DNA of 64,000 bases, taken from assembly GCA_929113105.1 (NCBI GenBank), contig OV816030.1, forward strand, positions 6,871,619 to 6,935,618. The letters are read 5' to 3'. The notes under the pieces are model-generated. The model did no database searches. It worked only from the letters and a program-made list of their open reading frames with translations, and had not been told where the DNA came from. Source of the DNA: Agrypnus murinus. Its lineage: Eukaryota; Arthropoda; Insecta; Coleoptera; Elateridae. Shown here in pieces: positions 1 through 11,542 of the stretch; position 1 is the stretch's first letter, and each line of letters begins with the position of its first letter. A program made the translations under genes and the position numbers.

Positions 1-1345
1 AGGTCAATTTTGAATTTTGTTTGCTTAAAAAGAGTAAGGTTTTTGATCAATTTAGGTTTTGATCAATTATGGATCTTCATCATTTTAAAAAGGTTAAGTT
101 TTTAGTCAATATTGGATTTTGTTCATTTTAATATTGTTGGTATTAGTACAATTTAGGATTTTTATTTAAAAAAGTAAGGCTTTTAATCAGATTAGGTTTT
201 GATCAATTATGGATCTTCATCATTTTAAAAAATTTAAGTTTTTAGTCAATATTGGATTTTGTTCATTTTAATATTGTTGGTATTAGGTCAATTTTGAATT
301 TTGTTTGTTTAAAAAAGTAAGGTTTTTGATCAATTTAGGTTTTGATCAATTATGGATCTTCATCATTTTAAAAAGGTTAGGTTTTTAGTCAATATTGGAT
401 TTTGTTCATTTTAATAATGTTGGTATTAGGTCAATTTTGGATTTTTATTTAAAAAAGGGTTTTAATCAGATTAGGTTTTGATCAATTATGGATCTTCATC
501 ATTTTAAAAAGGTTAATTTTTTAGTCAATATTGTATTTTGTTCATTTTAATAATGTTGGTATTAGGTCAATTTTGAATTTTGTTTGTTTAAAAAAGTAAG
601 GTTTTTGATCAATTTAGGTTTTGATCAATTATGGATCTTCATCATTTTAAAAAGTTTAAGTTTTTAGTCAATATTGGATTTTGTTCATTTTAATAATGTT
701 GGTATTAGGACAATTTTGGATTTTTATTTAAAAAAGTAAGGGTTTTAATCAGATTAGGTTTTGGTCAATTATGGATCTTCATCATTTTAAAAAGGTTAAG
801 TTTTTAGTCAATATTGGATTTTGTTCATTTTAATAATGTTGGTATTAGGTCAATTTTGAATCTTGTTTGTTTAAAAAAAGTAATGTTTTTGATCAATTTA
901 GGTTTTGATCAATTATGGATCTTCATCATTTTAAAAAGGTTAGGTTTTTAGTCAATATTGGATTTTGTTCATTTTAATAATGTTGGTATTAGGTCAATTT
1001 TGAATTTTGTTTGCTTAAAAAGAGTAAGGTTTTTGATCAATTTAGGTTTTGATCAATTATGGATCGTCATCATTTTAAAAAGGTTAAGTTTTTAGTCAAT
1101 ATTGGATTTTGTTCATTTTAATATTGTTGGTATTAGTACAATTTAGGATTTTTATTTAAAAAAGTAAGGTTTTTTATCAGATTTGGTTTTGATCAATTAT
1201 GGATCTTCATCATTTTAAAAAGGCTAGGTTTTTAGTCAATATTGGATTTTGTTTATTTAAAAAGGTCAATTTTCTAGCAAATTATGGATTTTGAACATTT
1301 TAAAAAGTTTAGGTTTTGGCCATTGTTGAGTTTTGATCACTTCGG
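1..1345. repeat. AT-rich ~141-bp satellite with 7-monomer higher-order repeat
   Basis: Tandem monomers of about 141 bp share the core TTGATCAATTATGGATCTTC, which recurs roughly every 140-144 bp. Two monomer types are visible: A (with AATTTTGAATTTTGTTTG) and B (with GGATTTTTATTTAAAAAAG). The order read is A B A B A B A A B. Positions 1-~200 are almost identical to 991-~1190, giving a 990-bp super-period of seven monomers. The array starts before the window and decays after about 1280. No coding function is suggested. Confidence 0.9.
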
Positions 1346-1580
1346 AAAAGTTTTTGATTGTTTGAACTCTATTGTGATCTTAGTAAGCATCGGCGCAGAA
1401 ATTTTTTTTACAGATTTTTGCTTAGAGCAAAAAATAATCAAATTTATGTATCGTATGATAGCGGTCGTTCTAGTCGTAATGTTCCGAAGAAGCCCCCGGG
1501 AAATATGTTTCAAAGACTAAAAGGAAGAGTTGACGTAAGTGTTGATTATGAAAAAATTCAAGAGCTGGTACCGTATGTAG

Positions 1581-1755
1581 TTTCAGTTAGATGATGCTCA
1601 TGTACATTTTTATTGGGGAGTGCGGGCTCATCTAGCTCAAGCTTTCACAGATAAATGAAAAAGTCGAGGTGGACCATCTAATTGACCTACCAGATCTCCC
1701 GATTTGACCACTATGTACTTCTTTTATAGGGATACGTAGAATTTCTGATATATCG
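1581..1755 (+). pseudogene. Decayed DD41D mariner-type transposase, C-terminal fragment
   Basis: Read in one frame this stretch gives FQLDDAHVH, then VRAHLAQAF, then PTRSPDLTT and YFFY. These are the spaced landmarks of the DDE domain of Tc1/mariner transposases around the second and third catalytic residues. The spacing from the second Asp to the third catalytic position is 41 residues, matching the DD41D element at 33.2-34.6 kb. Three in-frame stops and a third catalytic residue read as Tyr instead of Asp show it is dead. A related stretch about 40 bp upstream (VDYEKIQELVPYVV) may belong to it across a frameshift. No TIRs were found. Confidence 0.55.
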
Positions 1756-1775
1756 CTCACTTGCTGCTACCAGAG

Positions 1776-4740
1776 TTGATATTAAAAAAATAAAGAGAAA
1801 AGTTTTACACCAGCAACTTTGGTAAATGTCGGAAAAATCTCATTACTCGCATTGAGATGTGTATAAATCAAAATGGAAGACAATCCGAAGAATTTGTTTA
1901 AAAGAAGTTGTTAAATTTGTTTTTATTTTTGTAAAATAACCTACGATTATTGAAATCGGATTATTTCCTCAATTTAACAATGCAATAATTTAATAAAAAG
2001 ATTGTGACACCTAATGTAAAAAATATTTTAGGTTGAAGTCCTAAGCAAAGCTTTAACTTTTGGCAAAACATATAGGATGTTCCATTTGAGAAATGAGTAG
2101 AGTTGATTTGTTACGTATTATCAAAATTTGAAGATCAAAGTTGAGAATCACAAATTGGCAACGTTGCAACCAAATGTTCGTGTTAAATATACAGCTAATA
2201 GGGGAATTAATTTCGGGCAGAATATATATAGGGCATTTAAAAAGTCTAGCTTTATTTGTCCGTTGGAATAACAAACCAGAGAAAAAGAAAAAGCAAACAA
2301 TGTTCAACAAGCTGAATCAAGTCTATTTAGGCTTATGCCGTGTAGCTTATCATGAGGATGAAAAAAGATATTTTAGCTGCAGCTCAACGCATTCATATCC
2401 CACTAATAAGATAAATAACTACTAGTCAACTTGATATGTTAATGGCACCTGAACAATTTAGTTTATTCTATTTAAGTAAGCTAAAAGGATAATTTTGTTT
2501 TTAATTGTGTAGCAGAAGGTTTCTTATCTACCATTATTTCTATCCACGTAAGCAGATTTGTTTAATATCTTCTTAAAATTAAAAGTGGTATTATCAAACA
2601 CACGATCAATCAGTCCTAGTTGTTATCATCTAGTATCAGAAAGGTACACTTTAAGCATTTTTATCAATTAGACCGATCTTGCTTTTTTATAGTTACACTC
2701 AATTAAACCTTAGTATTCCCTTTTCCTTTATTTCGTATAATTGTAGAATTGCAGCGTTATAAAGTTGCAAAGTGCTGTAAACTTAGTAGGCATTTGTTGA
2801 ATAATTTCACCTGTACTTTCGGTAGACTGAAGTGTTTGAAAATGATTACTTGGCGTGTCGCTGTATTGCTTAAAAAGAGTTGCATTTTATAAATAGTTGA
2901 GTATTTTTTTAATTAATTTCAATAAATCAATTTTGTAATTAGAAATCTTCCTCGTTATTTTTGGTATATCAAAGCGCAACTTTAATACATTTTTTAAAGC
3001 AGATGGTCACTTATCAAGAATCAATAACCTATCACAGTAGACATTAAATAAATAATGTAGAACAGACACAATAAATAGACCAATGTCACCCCCCTAATAT
3101 AAACGTCCTTGCTAAACTCCTAAAGCTTCTTGTTTATTTAAGTTTTTTTCTTCTAGGAGTCTAATTTTATCTTCTTTTTTATCTACTTAGGCTTACTTTC
3201 ATAAAAAAAAAGTTGATTACCATAATGTTTCTAGTACAAATTCGCTTAGCCTCTCAAGAAAAATTCAAAATTTATATATATAAAGGTATCCAATTTTCAA
3301 GAGCCTTGAAATTTTTCTTATATAAAAAAAAGCTTTTTTTTACAGTGCAATCCTATACTCTGCCATCCTCTTTTTACTGAATATTGAATACCACCCACTC
3401 ACTTTAGTTTAGGTAATGGAACGGCAAATAATCCCATCCCTGGAAGTTGCAAAAGTTTTGAATAAATTTATCACATTGCAAGCGTTTAATCCGTGAAGAT
3501 AAATTTTGAGCTTAAAAATTGTTCATTTGTACACACATTTTTCGATAAATATGCAGCTGATGTTACATATTTATCAGACGTATAAATCAAATTGCATGCC
3601 GTTAATGATTTATTTGAGGCAAAACTGGAAAGTTTTCCGCTAATCCATAATGACCTTTTTTATAATTTTCATGTAACATAAAAAAGTTAATTATAAATTG
3701 TAGGAGAGTAGCCTAGCTCTATACTCATCTAGTGTTATACAGTTTTTTTCTTGTTGTTTTAGGCAAAAGCTCTGGATAGAGCCGTGAATTAAGAGGGTGT
3801 GTTCGACCATTATGATATATTGTTATGGAACGTGCTTGGAATTAATATGACGATATACACGAAAGGCTACTTGTAAAAATAAATTACTTTTGATTACGGG
3901 TACTGTAAAACTGTGGAGAAGGAGGTCGAAACAAAAAATTCACAACAGACACAATAGAAATAAGTTCAAAATGATTTATTGAAGATGCCAACTAGATGGC
4001 AATAGATTAAAAGTAAACATGAGACACACAAGCACGTACTACGCATACCAGATATAAAAATGAAAAAGGAAAATCAACGCGCGGAAAAGGAAAACTGAAA
4101 CAACCATGAAATTGCTGAAATTTTATTTATACACATCCACACATGCAGACACGAAAAAAGCTAATTTTGTTCTACAGTTTTTCCAGTGGAGTTTATAAAA
4201 CAAAGAAAACACATCGAATGATCGCATAAATGATTTAATGGAAAAGATAAATTGCACCCATTAGGGTCGTTTTAATTTTCTGTTTATGTTCCACTTGGTT
4301 TCTACAAGGATACTTTTAGAATTATTGCTCACATGTGATTAACACGAAATTAAAGTATCAGAATTTTAACGGTTTTAGGAAAATGGATATTCTCGCTTCC
4401 ACCAAAATATTTACAATATTAAAGAAAATTCCTTATTAGAAGTTTACTTACTTACAGAATCTTTACATGTTCCTGTGCAAAAAAATTTATTTCTGCCAAG
4501 TTGGAATCAGCAAAATGTATTTCTGAAGACTGCGTACAACGTACAACAACCAAAATTTATGCTATATAATAAAACAAGTTATATGTTCCCACATGTCCCA
4601 CATCCGGAAGTTTAAGGACATAGTCGATGAGAGCCAGATGCAACTTTTTTTATTAAATTTTTATTCTGACATTGGAGAATTGAAAGGTTGGCTGAATAAA
4701 ATTGAACTATAACTAAACCATAAATACAAGAAATGAGTCA
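1776..4740. other. Gene-free AT-rich stretch
   Basis: No recognisable gene. Several short open frames around 2050-2425 overlap on both strands and match no family I know. The phrase AGGATGTTCCATTTGAGAAA near 2075 resembles the terminal phrases of many small insect transposons, but no partner end was found. Homopolymer T runs are common at 3130-3350. Confidence 0.4.
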
Positions 4741-4990
4741 TCACAAATCACCTAGGCGACATCGGGTTGCTTCCAACGCATTATTGTATTCTAAATTTTC
4801 CTGATTTTCTTTGGTCCTTTGTACTCCGGTTGTATAAATTTTTGATCTCAGTCCTACAAAGTGGGTCATATTTCTACAATTGCTTTCATACTTCATTAAC
4901 TCCAACACACTCTTCTTAGTTTTGGGGATGACATACACATTGTCTTTACTATACTACGGTGTCAAAATACTGCTAACAGTCCTCTCTTAT
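4741..4990 (-). pseudogene. Polinton/adintovirus-type DNA polymerase B, C-terminal scrap
   Basis: The minus strand reads through NVYVIPKTKKSVLELMKYE and then MTHFVGLRSKIYTT. The order 'DNV-x-IP-x-x-K, then L-x-L-MK-x-E, then HFVGLRSK-x-Y' matches, from memory of the family, the region near the C-terminus of the protein-primed type B DNA polymerases of insect Polintons and adintoviruses. In the intact protein this lies behind the polymerase palm. An in-frame stop lies just upstream (near 4950) and the rest of the polymerase is absent, so this is a relic. It sits about 45 kb from the Polinton-like palindrome at 49.5 kb and need not come from the same insertion. Identification rests on one short block. 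Confidence 0.5.
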
Positions 4991-7900
4991 TTTCATATAT
5001 GAATCTTCAGTTTTTATAGTCATAGATCGGAGAGTCGGTAACGGTATAGAGAAAGTTACACTCTTTAAATCTTTGTTTTACATAATTAATTGGTTGGTTC
5101 AAATACACCTTTAGCTTGAACATTTCAACTATAATCAAGATTTTTTTATAATAGTAGCGCTTTTAGAAATAGATTGGGTATCAATACTTCTGCAGCATAA
5201 AATATTATTATAACGTATTAGTATAAATTCCTTATATTCTCCATTGTTTTTCCGACTACAGCATTATTCATAAGGTTAAAGAGGTCTTGTCAGACTTGTC
5301 CTTGACTTAAGCACGTAAACAAGTATTAAGATCAATATAGGGTTTGGATCATATAGTAGCAGTGCCGTAAGGGACCATTTTAAGTAATATAGATCAGAGA
5401 GTATAGATGATAGGAGAGGAACTGTTTTTTACTGTAATTTACTCAATGGAACAATATCAAAAACAAAACCCCAGTTCGAAAAAGACTTTTATTAAACGAA
5501 TTCAAATTAGATTGTTACGAAAACAAATATTGACTGACGACTCCCTCAGGTATAACATTAACGCTGTAACGTTACGTTTTTGTCGACTTTTTAATAATGC
5601 AAATAAGTATGCAGATTTAACAAAAATTTCTAAATGCGGTTCTGCGTATTCATATATTCTCTCTTTCAATCTGGAATCATCACTGGTGGACTGCATAAAG
5701 TGAACCCCATAAAATGTTAAAGGTCATCTCAAAAAAGACATTCCCAGATCGATAAAATTTGTTTATAGAAAGACAAAATCGTTTGTTTCCCAGCTTATAA
5801 GGGTTAAAATCTAATATTGGAGTTAACAAAAATCTCCTTATAGTTAAAACATTTTACTAGTAAACAATTTACCGCCAAAAGGAACTTTCCCAGGCTGTCT
5901 AGACACCATATGTGTGTGTTATCGATCTTAATTTTGTAAATATAAATTCAAAAGGAATTCCCCTTAAGTTCAGTTGGTTGGTTTAAAAAAGTCACGTCAT
6001 TCCCTTATTGGTCTATTTGAAAGTGCACCCCTCTTAAAATCCCGTCTACCGTCGAAATATTTTAGTTTTTGCACTTAGTCTACAGTTAGGGCTAAATAAA
6101 GCAAGTAAACAAATACACAGGGCGAGACGCCTTTACATGTAGGCCGGGTTTCGGATCCCGTGCCACAAACTAGTATTTTTAAAGTTAATTGCCGAGGGCA
6201 ATTTTAGAACATTTTTGAGGCGTTTTAGTTAATGTTAATGTACCGTAATTACAGTGATTGTGGAGAATCAATTTTTATCGGAATCTAAAGTTTAATACCG
6301 TACAGTTTCCCGATAAACATAATAGATTGTAATTAGTGTTTTGGTGGTTGCAATTTACTTTTGCAATACCGGCGCCTAGTTGAATTCTTAATGAATTAAG
6401 TTTTATAAAATCTTGTTCGGATATAATTTGAAATCGGATAAAGTTAAAACTAAGTAGAATTTAAGTCATATGTTTCAGCGGACGTGATTGTTAATAATGA
6501 CAGTCTTTTCTTCCTACAAAATTATTCAAACAATACAGTATTGGAATTTTAATTGGCGTAGTTTTGGATAATTAGTGATTGCGGAATTCTATGAAGTTTT
6601 TCCAGTTTCTACAGACCAGTGACAATTGTTTACACTTGTGTTGATAAAGGACAATATTGTGTAAGTTTGTTTTGATCCAGTTCTGTGAATTGAACAATTT
6701 GAACGAGATATTGCGAAATGTTGACTCTTTGAATTTTGTGGACATTGCGTAAGTTACATATTGTTTATGTATTGATCATTTGTATTATTTTGTTGTATGA
6801 AAACGTTCCCATTTGATAAGAGCTCTTATACAGGGTATGGTGACTTAACTTGATGATTTTTATGACTAGTTGTTATTTTTTAACTTTTTGGTTTATAAAT
6901 AAACATAATTTTTTAAACTTAATTAGACAGAATAATATTGACCCGTATAATTATGAAAGTCTTTATTTATATTTTATCCAACCTAACTTTGACGTTGCTG
7001 AATATGACAAACATGTTGAATTAAATTTATTAGATCTGACTCTAGTTTCTGGTTAATGGGGCCAGGCCATTAGTTTAATTATTATCAAAACTTCCATAAT
7101 CAGATGGCGCCCAATTATATGCATTTTTATTGTGACTTAAAAACCTTTATCCATTCTTTTACAATTTGAAGCTATTGGAAACAATACCTATATCCTGAAA
7201 TTAAATTAGTAAAAGTAATATCTCAAGCTGGGGCAGTTTTGAGCATTATCGTAACGTAAGTATAATAATTTGAAGATTTTAAATGTAAATTTAGTCCGGC
7301 AAAATAACCTTTGTTTCACTGTCGGTCCAACGTGGGCCTGAAAATAAGCAGTGTTTCAACCCTTTAAAGGAATATATGTATTGTTTCCAGAATATAGCAG
7401 TGCAGTATTTAACATGTATGTAGTAATAATAATTTCAATAATATTGTTGGATATGAACCAACGTTTTTTTTTGGGTAGTATGCAAGCTTCTGTCCCACCT
7501 ACACTGACATATGTATATTTACTTATTGTAAAATATTTACATATTTTCCATTAGCAAAATTTCCTAAATACAGAATTTAATTTTCAGTGCTGCTACAGTG
7601 TTTTACGCTGTTTATTCTTTAATTATTTAACGTTTTAATTAAGATTTTCTTTATGTTAGATTTATAACGTTATAAACAAAAAGTTTATATCTGTGAAGTT
7701 AAAAAGGTATATATACGCGAAGAAAAAACTTTTCTTTTAACAGAAGCACACCATTATGCTATAGAAATTTAAATTAAAATTTTATCAGCTTGTTGGATCG
7801 ATTGCAGGATATCCGTACCACTGAAAATTTTAATTATAATGCTTTCAGTGTGCCCGTTGCTTAATGTTTTTAGTTTTGCGTGAATTAATTTATTTACTTT

Positions 7901-8150
7901 TTAAATTTAATTACAATTAGAAAATAGAAGATAGCAGCGTGCATAATTTAAGGGTTGATTTTTTTTAATTCAATTATAACTTAAAGCTTTCGTATATGTA
8001 GGTTTTAACTAATGCCTCTCATATGTTAATGCCCTCAAATTCCCGTCGGGGGAAAATTTTTTAATTGATGTAATGAATAGTCTGTGTAGTGGAAATTTTT
8101 TCTCCATAAATTAATGAAGTTTCCACTCTGAAAGTCGTTGCTCGCTATAA
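4991..8150. other. Gene-free AT-rich stretch with one tRNA-like motif
   Basis: No recognisable gene. A 98-codon open frame at 5407-5703 overlaps an opposite-strand frame and matches nothing I know. At 6121-6172 a GC-rich patch contains GGGTTTCGGATCCC, close to a tRNA B box, after a hairpin-like GGCGAGACGCC. It could be a SINE or tRNA relic. A 68-codon frame at 6850-7056 is AT-driven and unrecognised. Confidence 0.35.
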
Positions 8151-9004
8151 TCAGTTGCGTTTCATCTTGCCAACAACTCGCATTACGTGACACTTATTGC
8201 ATTAAATGTACATTCTAATTAATACTAAATTAAATGGGCAAAGTGTATTTATTGGAATTTTCGATTTAGAACTTCTAATGTTAATTTACAACGTTACATT
8301 GGAAATTAAAATATAAGAATTTAATTTAATTATAATTCCATAATTACAGAACTTATGAAATAAAACAATTTTAATGTCAGAGATAGAATTTAGAGTTCTC
8401 GGGTTAAAATTTGTAATTAAGTACCGAATTAACTATAATTGTAAATTTAGCGTTGGAGATTTTCAATTTAAAACATAAAATTCAAAAATTGCTAATTGTG
8501 TAACATAAATATTTTTCACATAAATAATTTTACAAGTTCAGTAATTTTAGTAAGCAATTCAGTTAAAGTATTTTACGTGTGTTGATGTTATTTAATACGA
8601 CTAGAACGATAAAAAGAAAATATATGGCAAGCTAGTCTCAATGGAACAAACAAGATCGCGCAATTTAGAACGTAGAATATTACTATATTACTATAGAAAA
8701 TTCAATATACAGATTAAAAGTTTTAAAATTCAGAATTAATTGAGAATTTACTTAATATTCTACATTTCAAATTGAGAATTCGAAAATCCTGATTTTATAA
8801 TATATGTAGTTTAAAATTGTTTGTGTAAAGTTTACAATTTAGAGTTTGTAATTTAATATTGTTCAGAATTTCGAATTTAAAATACAATTTTAAATTTAGG
8901 AGGGAAATGAAGTATTTTTAACTTCATGATTCATAGGACTCAAGATTCATAATACAAAATGTGAAGTTAACTAAACAAAGTACTAACTAATTAATTATTA
9001 ATAA
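8151..9004. repeat. Degenerate AATTTAGAATT-type low-complexity repeats
   Basis: This stretch is dominated by imperfect short phrases such as AATTTAGAATT, AAAATTCAGAATT and TTTAAAATT at irregular spacing. The same style of sequence resumes on the far side of the LINE at about 14,440-14,660. This suggests the LINE inserted into a pre-existing AT-rich low-complexity block. Confidence 0.4.
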
Positions 9005-9404
9005 AGTAATTTTTTTTATTGTTTTAGCGGCATCAGCATCTGAGGCTATTAGCCGCTTAAATAAGAATTTGATCTTACTCTACTCTCGTGACTTCCTAGA
9101 TGATAAATCATAGACAGGTCGTACATACATGTAAAAAACAGAAACATTACAATTTCTATTTAAAATAGACATATAATAGACGTGCGCGCATTGGGTGACA
9201 AAAGGTGTTAAGGAGTGTGGTGGAAGGTTATAAAGGATGGGATGGGGAAAAAGCAGCACGTTTGCACAGTAAAATAATGTATAAATAAAATTGTATATAG
9301 ATAAATATAAATGTAAATAAATTTATATATAATAAATAAATAATAAAACGATTTTAACTATTATCACAGACGATTGAATTGATTTATATAGTATATATTA
9401 CGAA

Positions 9405-9665
9405 CTATAGCTTGTGTAATAAATTAGTGGTTTTTAGGAACGAGATTAATTTCTTAACAGAACTTGAATTATCCTTAAGGCACTCTTCTAAATTATTTGC
9501 AAGATCCAGGTTTGCTCGTTGGTTCGCATATTGCGGGCAGTCTAGGAGTACATGTTCGACTCCAAGTGGCCCTCCACAGTTATCACATATTGGAGGTTGC
9601 CTTCCCGCGAATAAGTATGTCTTAGTCAGACGAGTGTGTCCGATTCTCAATCTACACACTGCCAC
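9405..9665 (-). pseudogene. LINE ORF2 C-terminal Cys/His tail
   Basis: The open frame contains RLRIGHTRLTKTYLFAG, then PICDNCGGPLGVEHVLLDCP. This pattern (Cys-x2-Cys, His, Cys) is the zinc-binding tail found after RNase H in I- and R1-like LINEs. It is separated from the RNase H block by about 125 bp with stops, reflecting one or more indels. The stop at 9405 is the likely end of ORF2, leaving about 400 bp of 3' UTR. Confidence 0.75.
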
Positions 9666-9790
9666 CTGCTCTCGTCTCTTTAACTATGGTAAATATCGCC
9701 ACTTCAATACTTTTGTTTAACCACGTTTAATTGTGATTGGTTATTGGACCAAATATTTTGCCACATAGATATAACTTTTTGTTTAAGGTG

Positions 9791-10384
9791 TCAAGATATA
9801 TCGTTATGGCGTATAAGAATGCCCTGATCCATCACATCAGTCTCTGCAGCATGACGGGCTGCCTCATCGACCTTTTCGTTCCCTGAAATTCCTATACGAC
9901 TAGGGATCCAAATGAAAACTACTTTTTTATGTATAGATTTTAGCCATTTGATTACCGATAAAATATTTTGAATTAAGGGGTCCGCAGTAACAATATCAGA
10001 TAGACTCTCCATGGAGCTTTTTGAGCAAATTAATGCCTCATCATATGTAGACGTATCGAAATATCTCAAAGCTTGCCATATGGCATAAAGCTCAGCAGTG
10101 TATATGCTTGTAATGGGAGGTAATGACCAAGCGTATGAATTGCCCTGGACATATATGGCAGATCCTACTCCCTCCCTTGTTTTTGAACCATCTGTATAGA
10201 TGATCAAACTTTGAGGATATTCATTTAAAATAGCTAGAAATGTTGCTGCATAGAAGTTACTGGATGTTACGCCTTTTCGAACTGCAGCACACTCCAAACG
10301 GCACGTTGGCTTTTTAAGACTGCACGGAGGTTCTTCGCAGAAGCCCAATAATTGATAAACATCCGGTAAACGAAGCTGTGTCAT
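9791..10384 (-). pseudogene. LINE ORF2 RNase H domain
   Basis: A 197-codon open stretch contains a full RNase H fold: LIIYTDGSK (first catalytic Asp), YTAELYAIWQAL (catalytic Glu), LICSKSSMESL and GNEKVDEAAR (last Asp). In the family the third block normally reads with an Asp (S-D-S). Here a Lys stands at that position, so the domain is probably inactive even apart from the broken frames around it. RNase H degrades the RNA strand after first-strand synthesis. Its presence supports assignment to the I-like/RNase H-bearing LINEs rather than to Jockey or RTE. Confidence 0.8.
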
Positions 10385-10629
10385 TTAGAAATTCTCCAAA
10401 TCGAATTCCCGATGGTCGCGTAATTGTGCGACGGGTTGAATAAATGTCACGATGCTCATCGTAAAAAAACGACTGTGGGCAGAATGTTGAGGTTGCCCCC
10501 ATATCCTTACAGCGTACCGGAAAAGCAAATATAAACGCCTTTGCTCAAGTGGCAGAAAACCTGATTCGCAACATAGGGACATCGAAGGGCTAGTGCGAAA
10601 AGCACCAGTTGCTAGCCTTAGCCCCATGT

Positions 10630-11542
10630 TTTGAATCGGTTACAGTGGCTGTAATGTAGATTTCCTTGCAGAAGCTCAAATGAAACATCCATAATCTAGT
10701 TTTGATAACACTGTTGCCCGATACATATCGAGTTAACACTCTCTATCACTACCCCAATTAATATTGGCACCTCGCACCTCATGATATTGAGCGACTGTTG
10801 GCATCTTGCCCGGAAACTGACAACGTGCTCTTTCCAGTTAAGTTTCTTGTCGAATGTCAGTTCCAAATATCGGATAGAGTCTACAAACTGAATAGGGGAA
10901 CCGTACAGGTTGATGACGGGATCTCCCTGGCAGGACCGAAGCTGACCGAAGTGTACGCATGCCGTTTTTTGTATGGAAAATTTAAATCCTACATTCCTAG
11001 CAGCGATTGAGAATCGGTCTGTTGCAGTTTGTAGATCTCCAGACACATCATCTATTGATGCAGCAGATTTATATAAACACAGGTCATCGACAAGAGCATC
11101 TTTTCAACAGAATCACCCACTGCTTCCAACAATTTATTTATAGCCACAATAAACAAAGTCACACTTAGTGTTGACCCTTGTGGAATACCATTCTCTAATT
11201 AAAACTCGCTATTAGTTGACCCATTCTCCCCCTGACGCCTCAATCATGTAAAGTTTCCAGAATATTGTGACGCCAGGTCATGTCGTATGCCTTTTCAATA
11301 TCAAAGAAAACAGCCACGGAATGTTCGCGTAGCGCGAAACTGTTTTGTACAGCACTATCCAGAGTAACTATCTACTGTGGATCTATTACGTCTAAATCTG
11401 TGCTGGTAAGGAGAAAGTAATTTGTGGTGTTCAATGTACCATACTAGTCGTAGGTTATCGAGCTTTTCTAGTAGTTTGGCCATACAACATGTAAGGGAGA
11501 TGGGCCTATAACTTGCAGGTGACTCTGGGGATTTTCCCGATT
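10630..11542 (-). pseudogene. LINE ORF2 reverse transcriptase region, multiply frameshifted
   Basis: The RT palm is readable only by changing frame several times. Visible pieces include a YRPISLTCCMAKLLEKL segment, an EKAYDMTWRHNILETL segment that corresponds to the first catalytic Asp region, and VFHKGQH, which corresponds to the PQGS box. ALVDDLCLY at about 11,080 is the catalytic Asp-Asp box, with Leu-Val in place of the usual Tyr/Phe. The following thumb-like part (10,696-11,046) contains FSIQKTACVHFG and KLNWKEHVVSF, typical of the region after the palm. Several stops and frame changes make this inactive. Confidence 0.75.

Noticed and set aside
1..1345. CRISPR-like array
   Set aside because: Monomers are contiguous with no unique spacers and the DNA is eukaryotic satellite.
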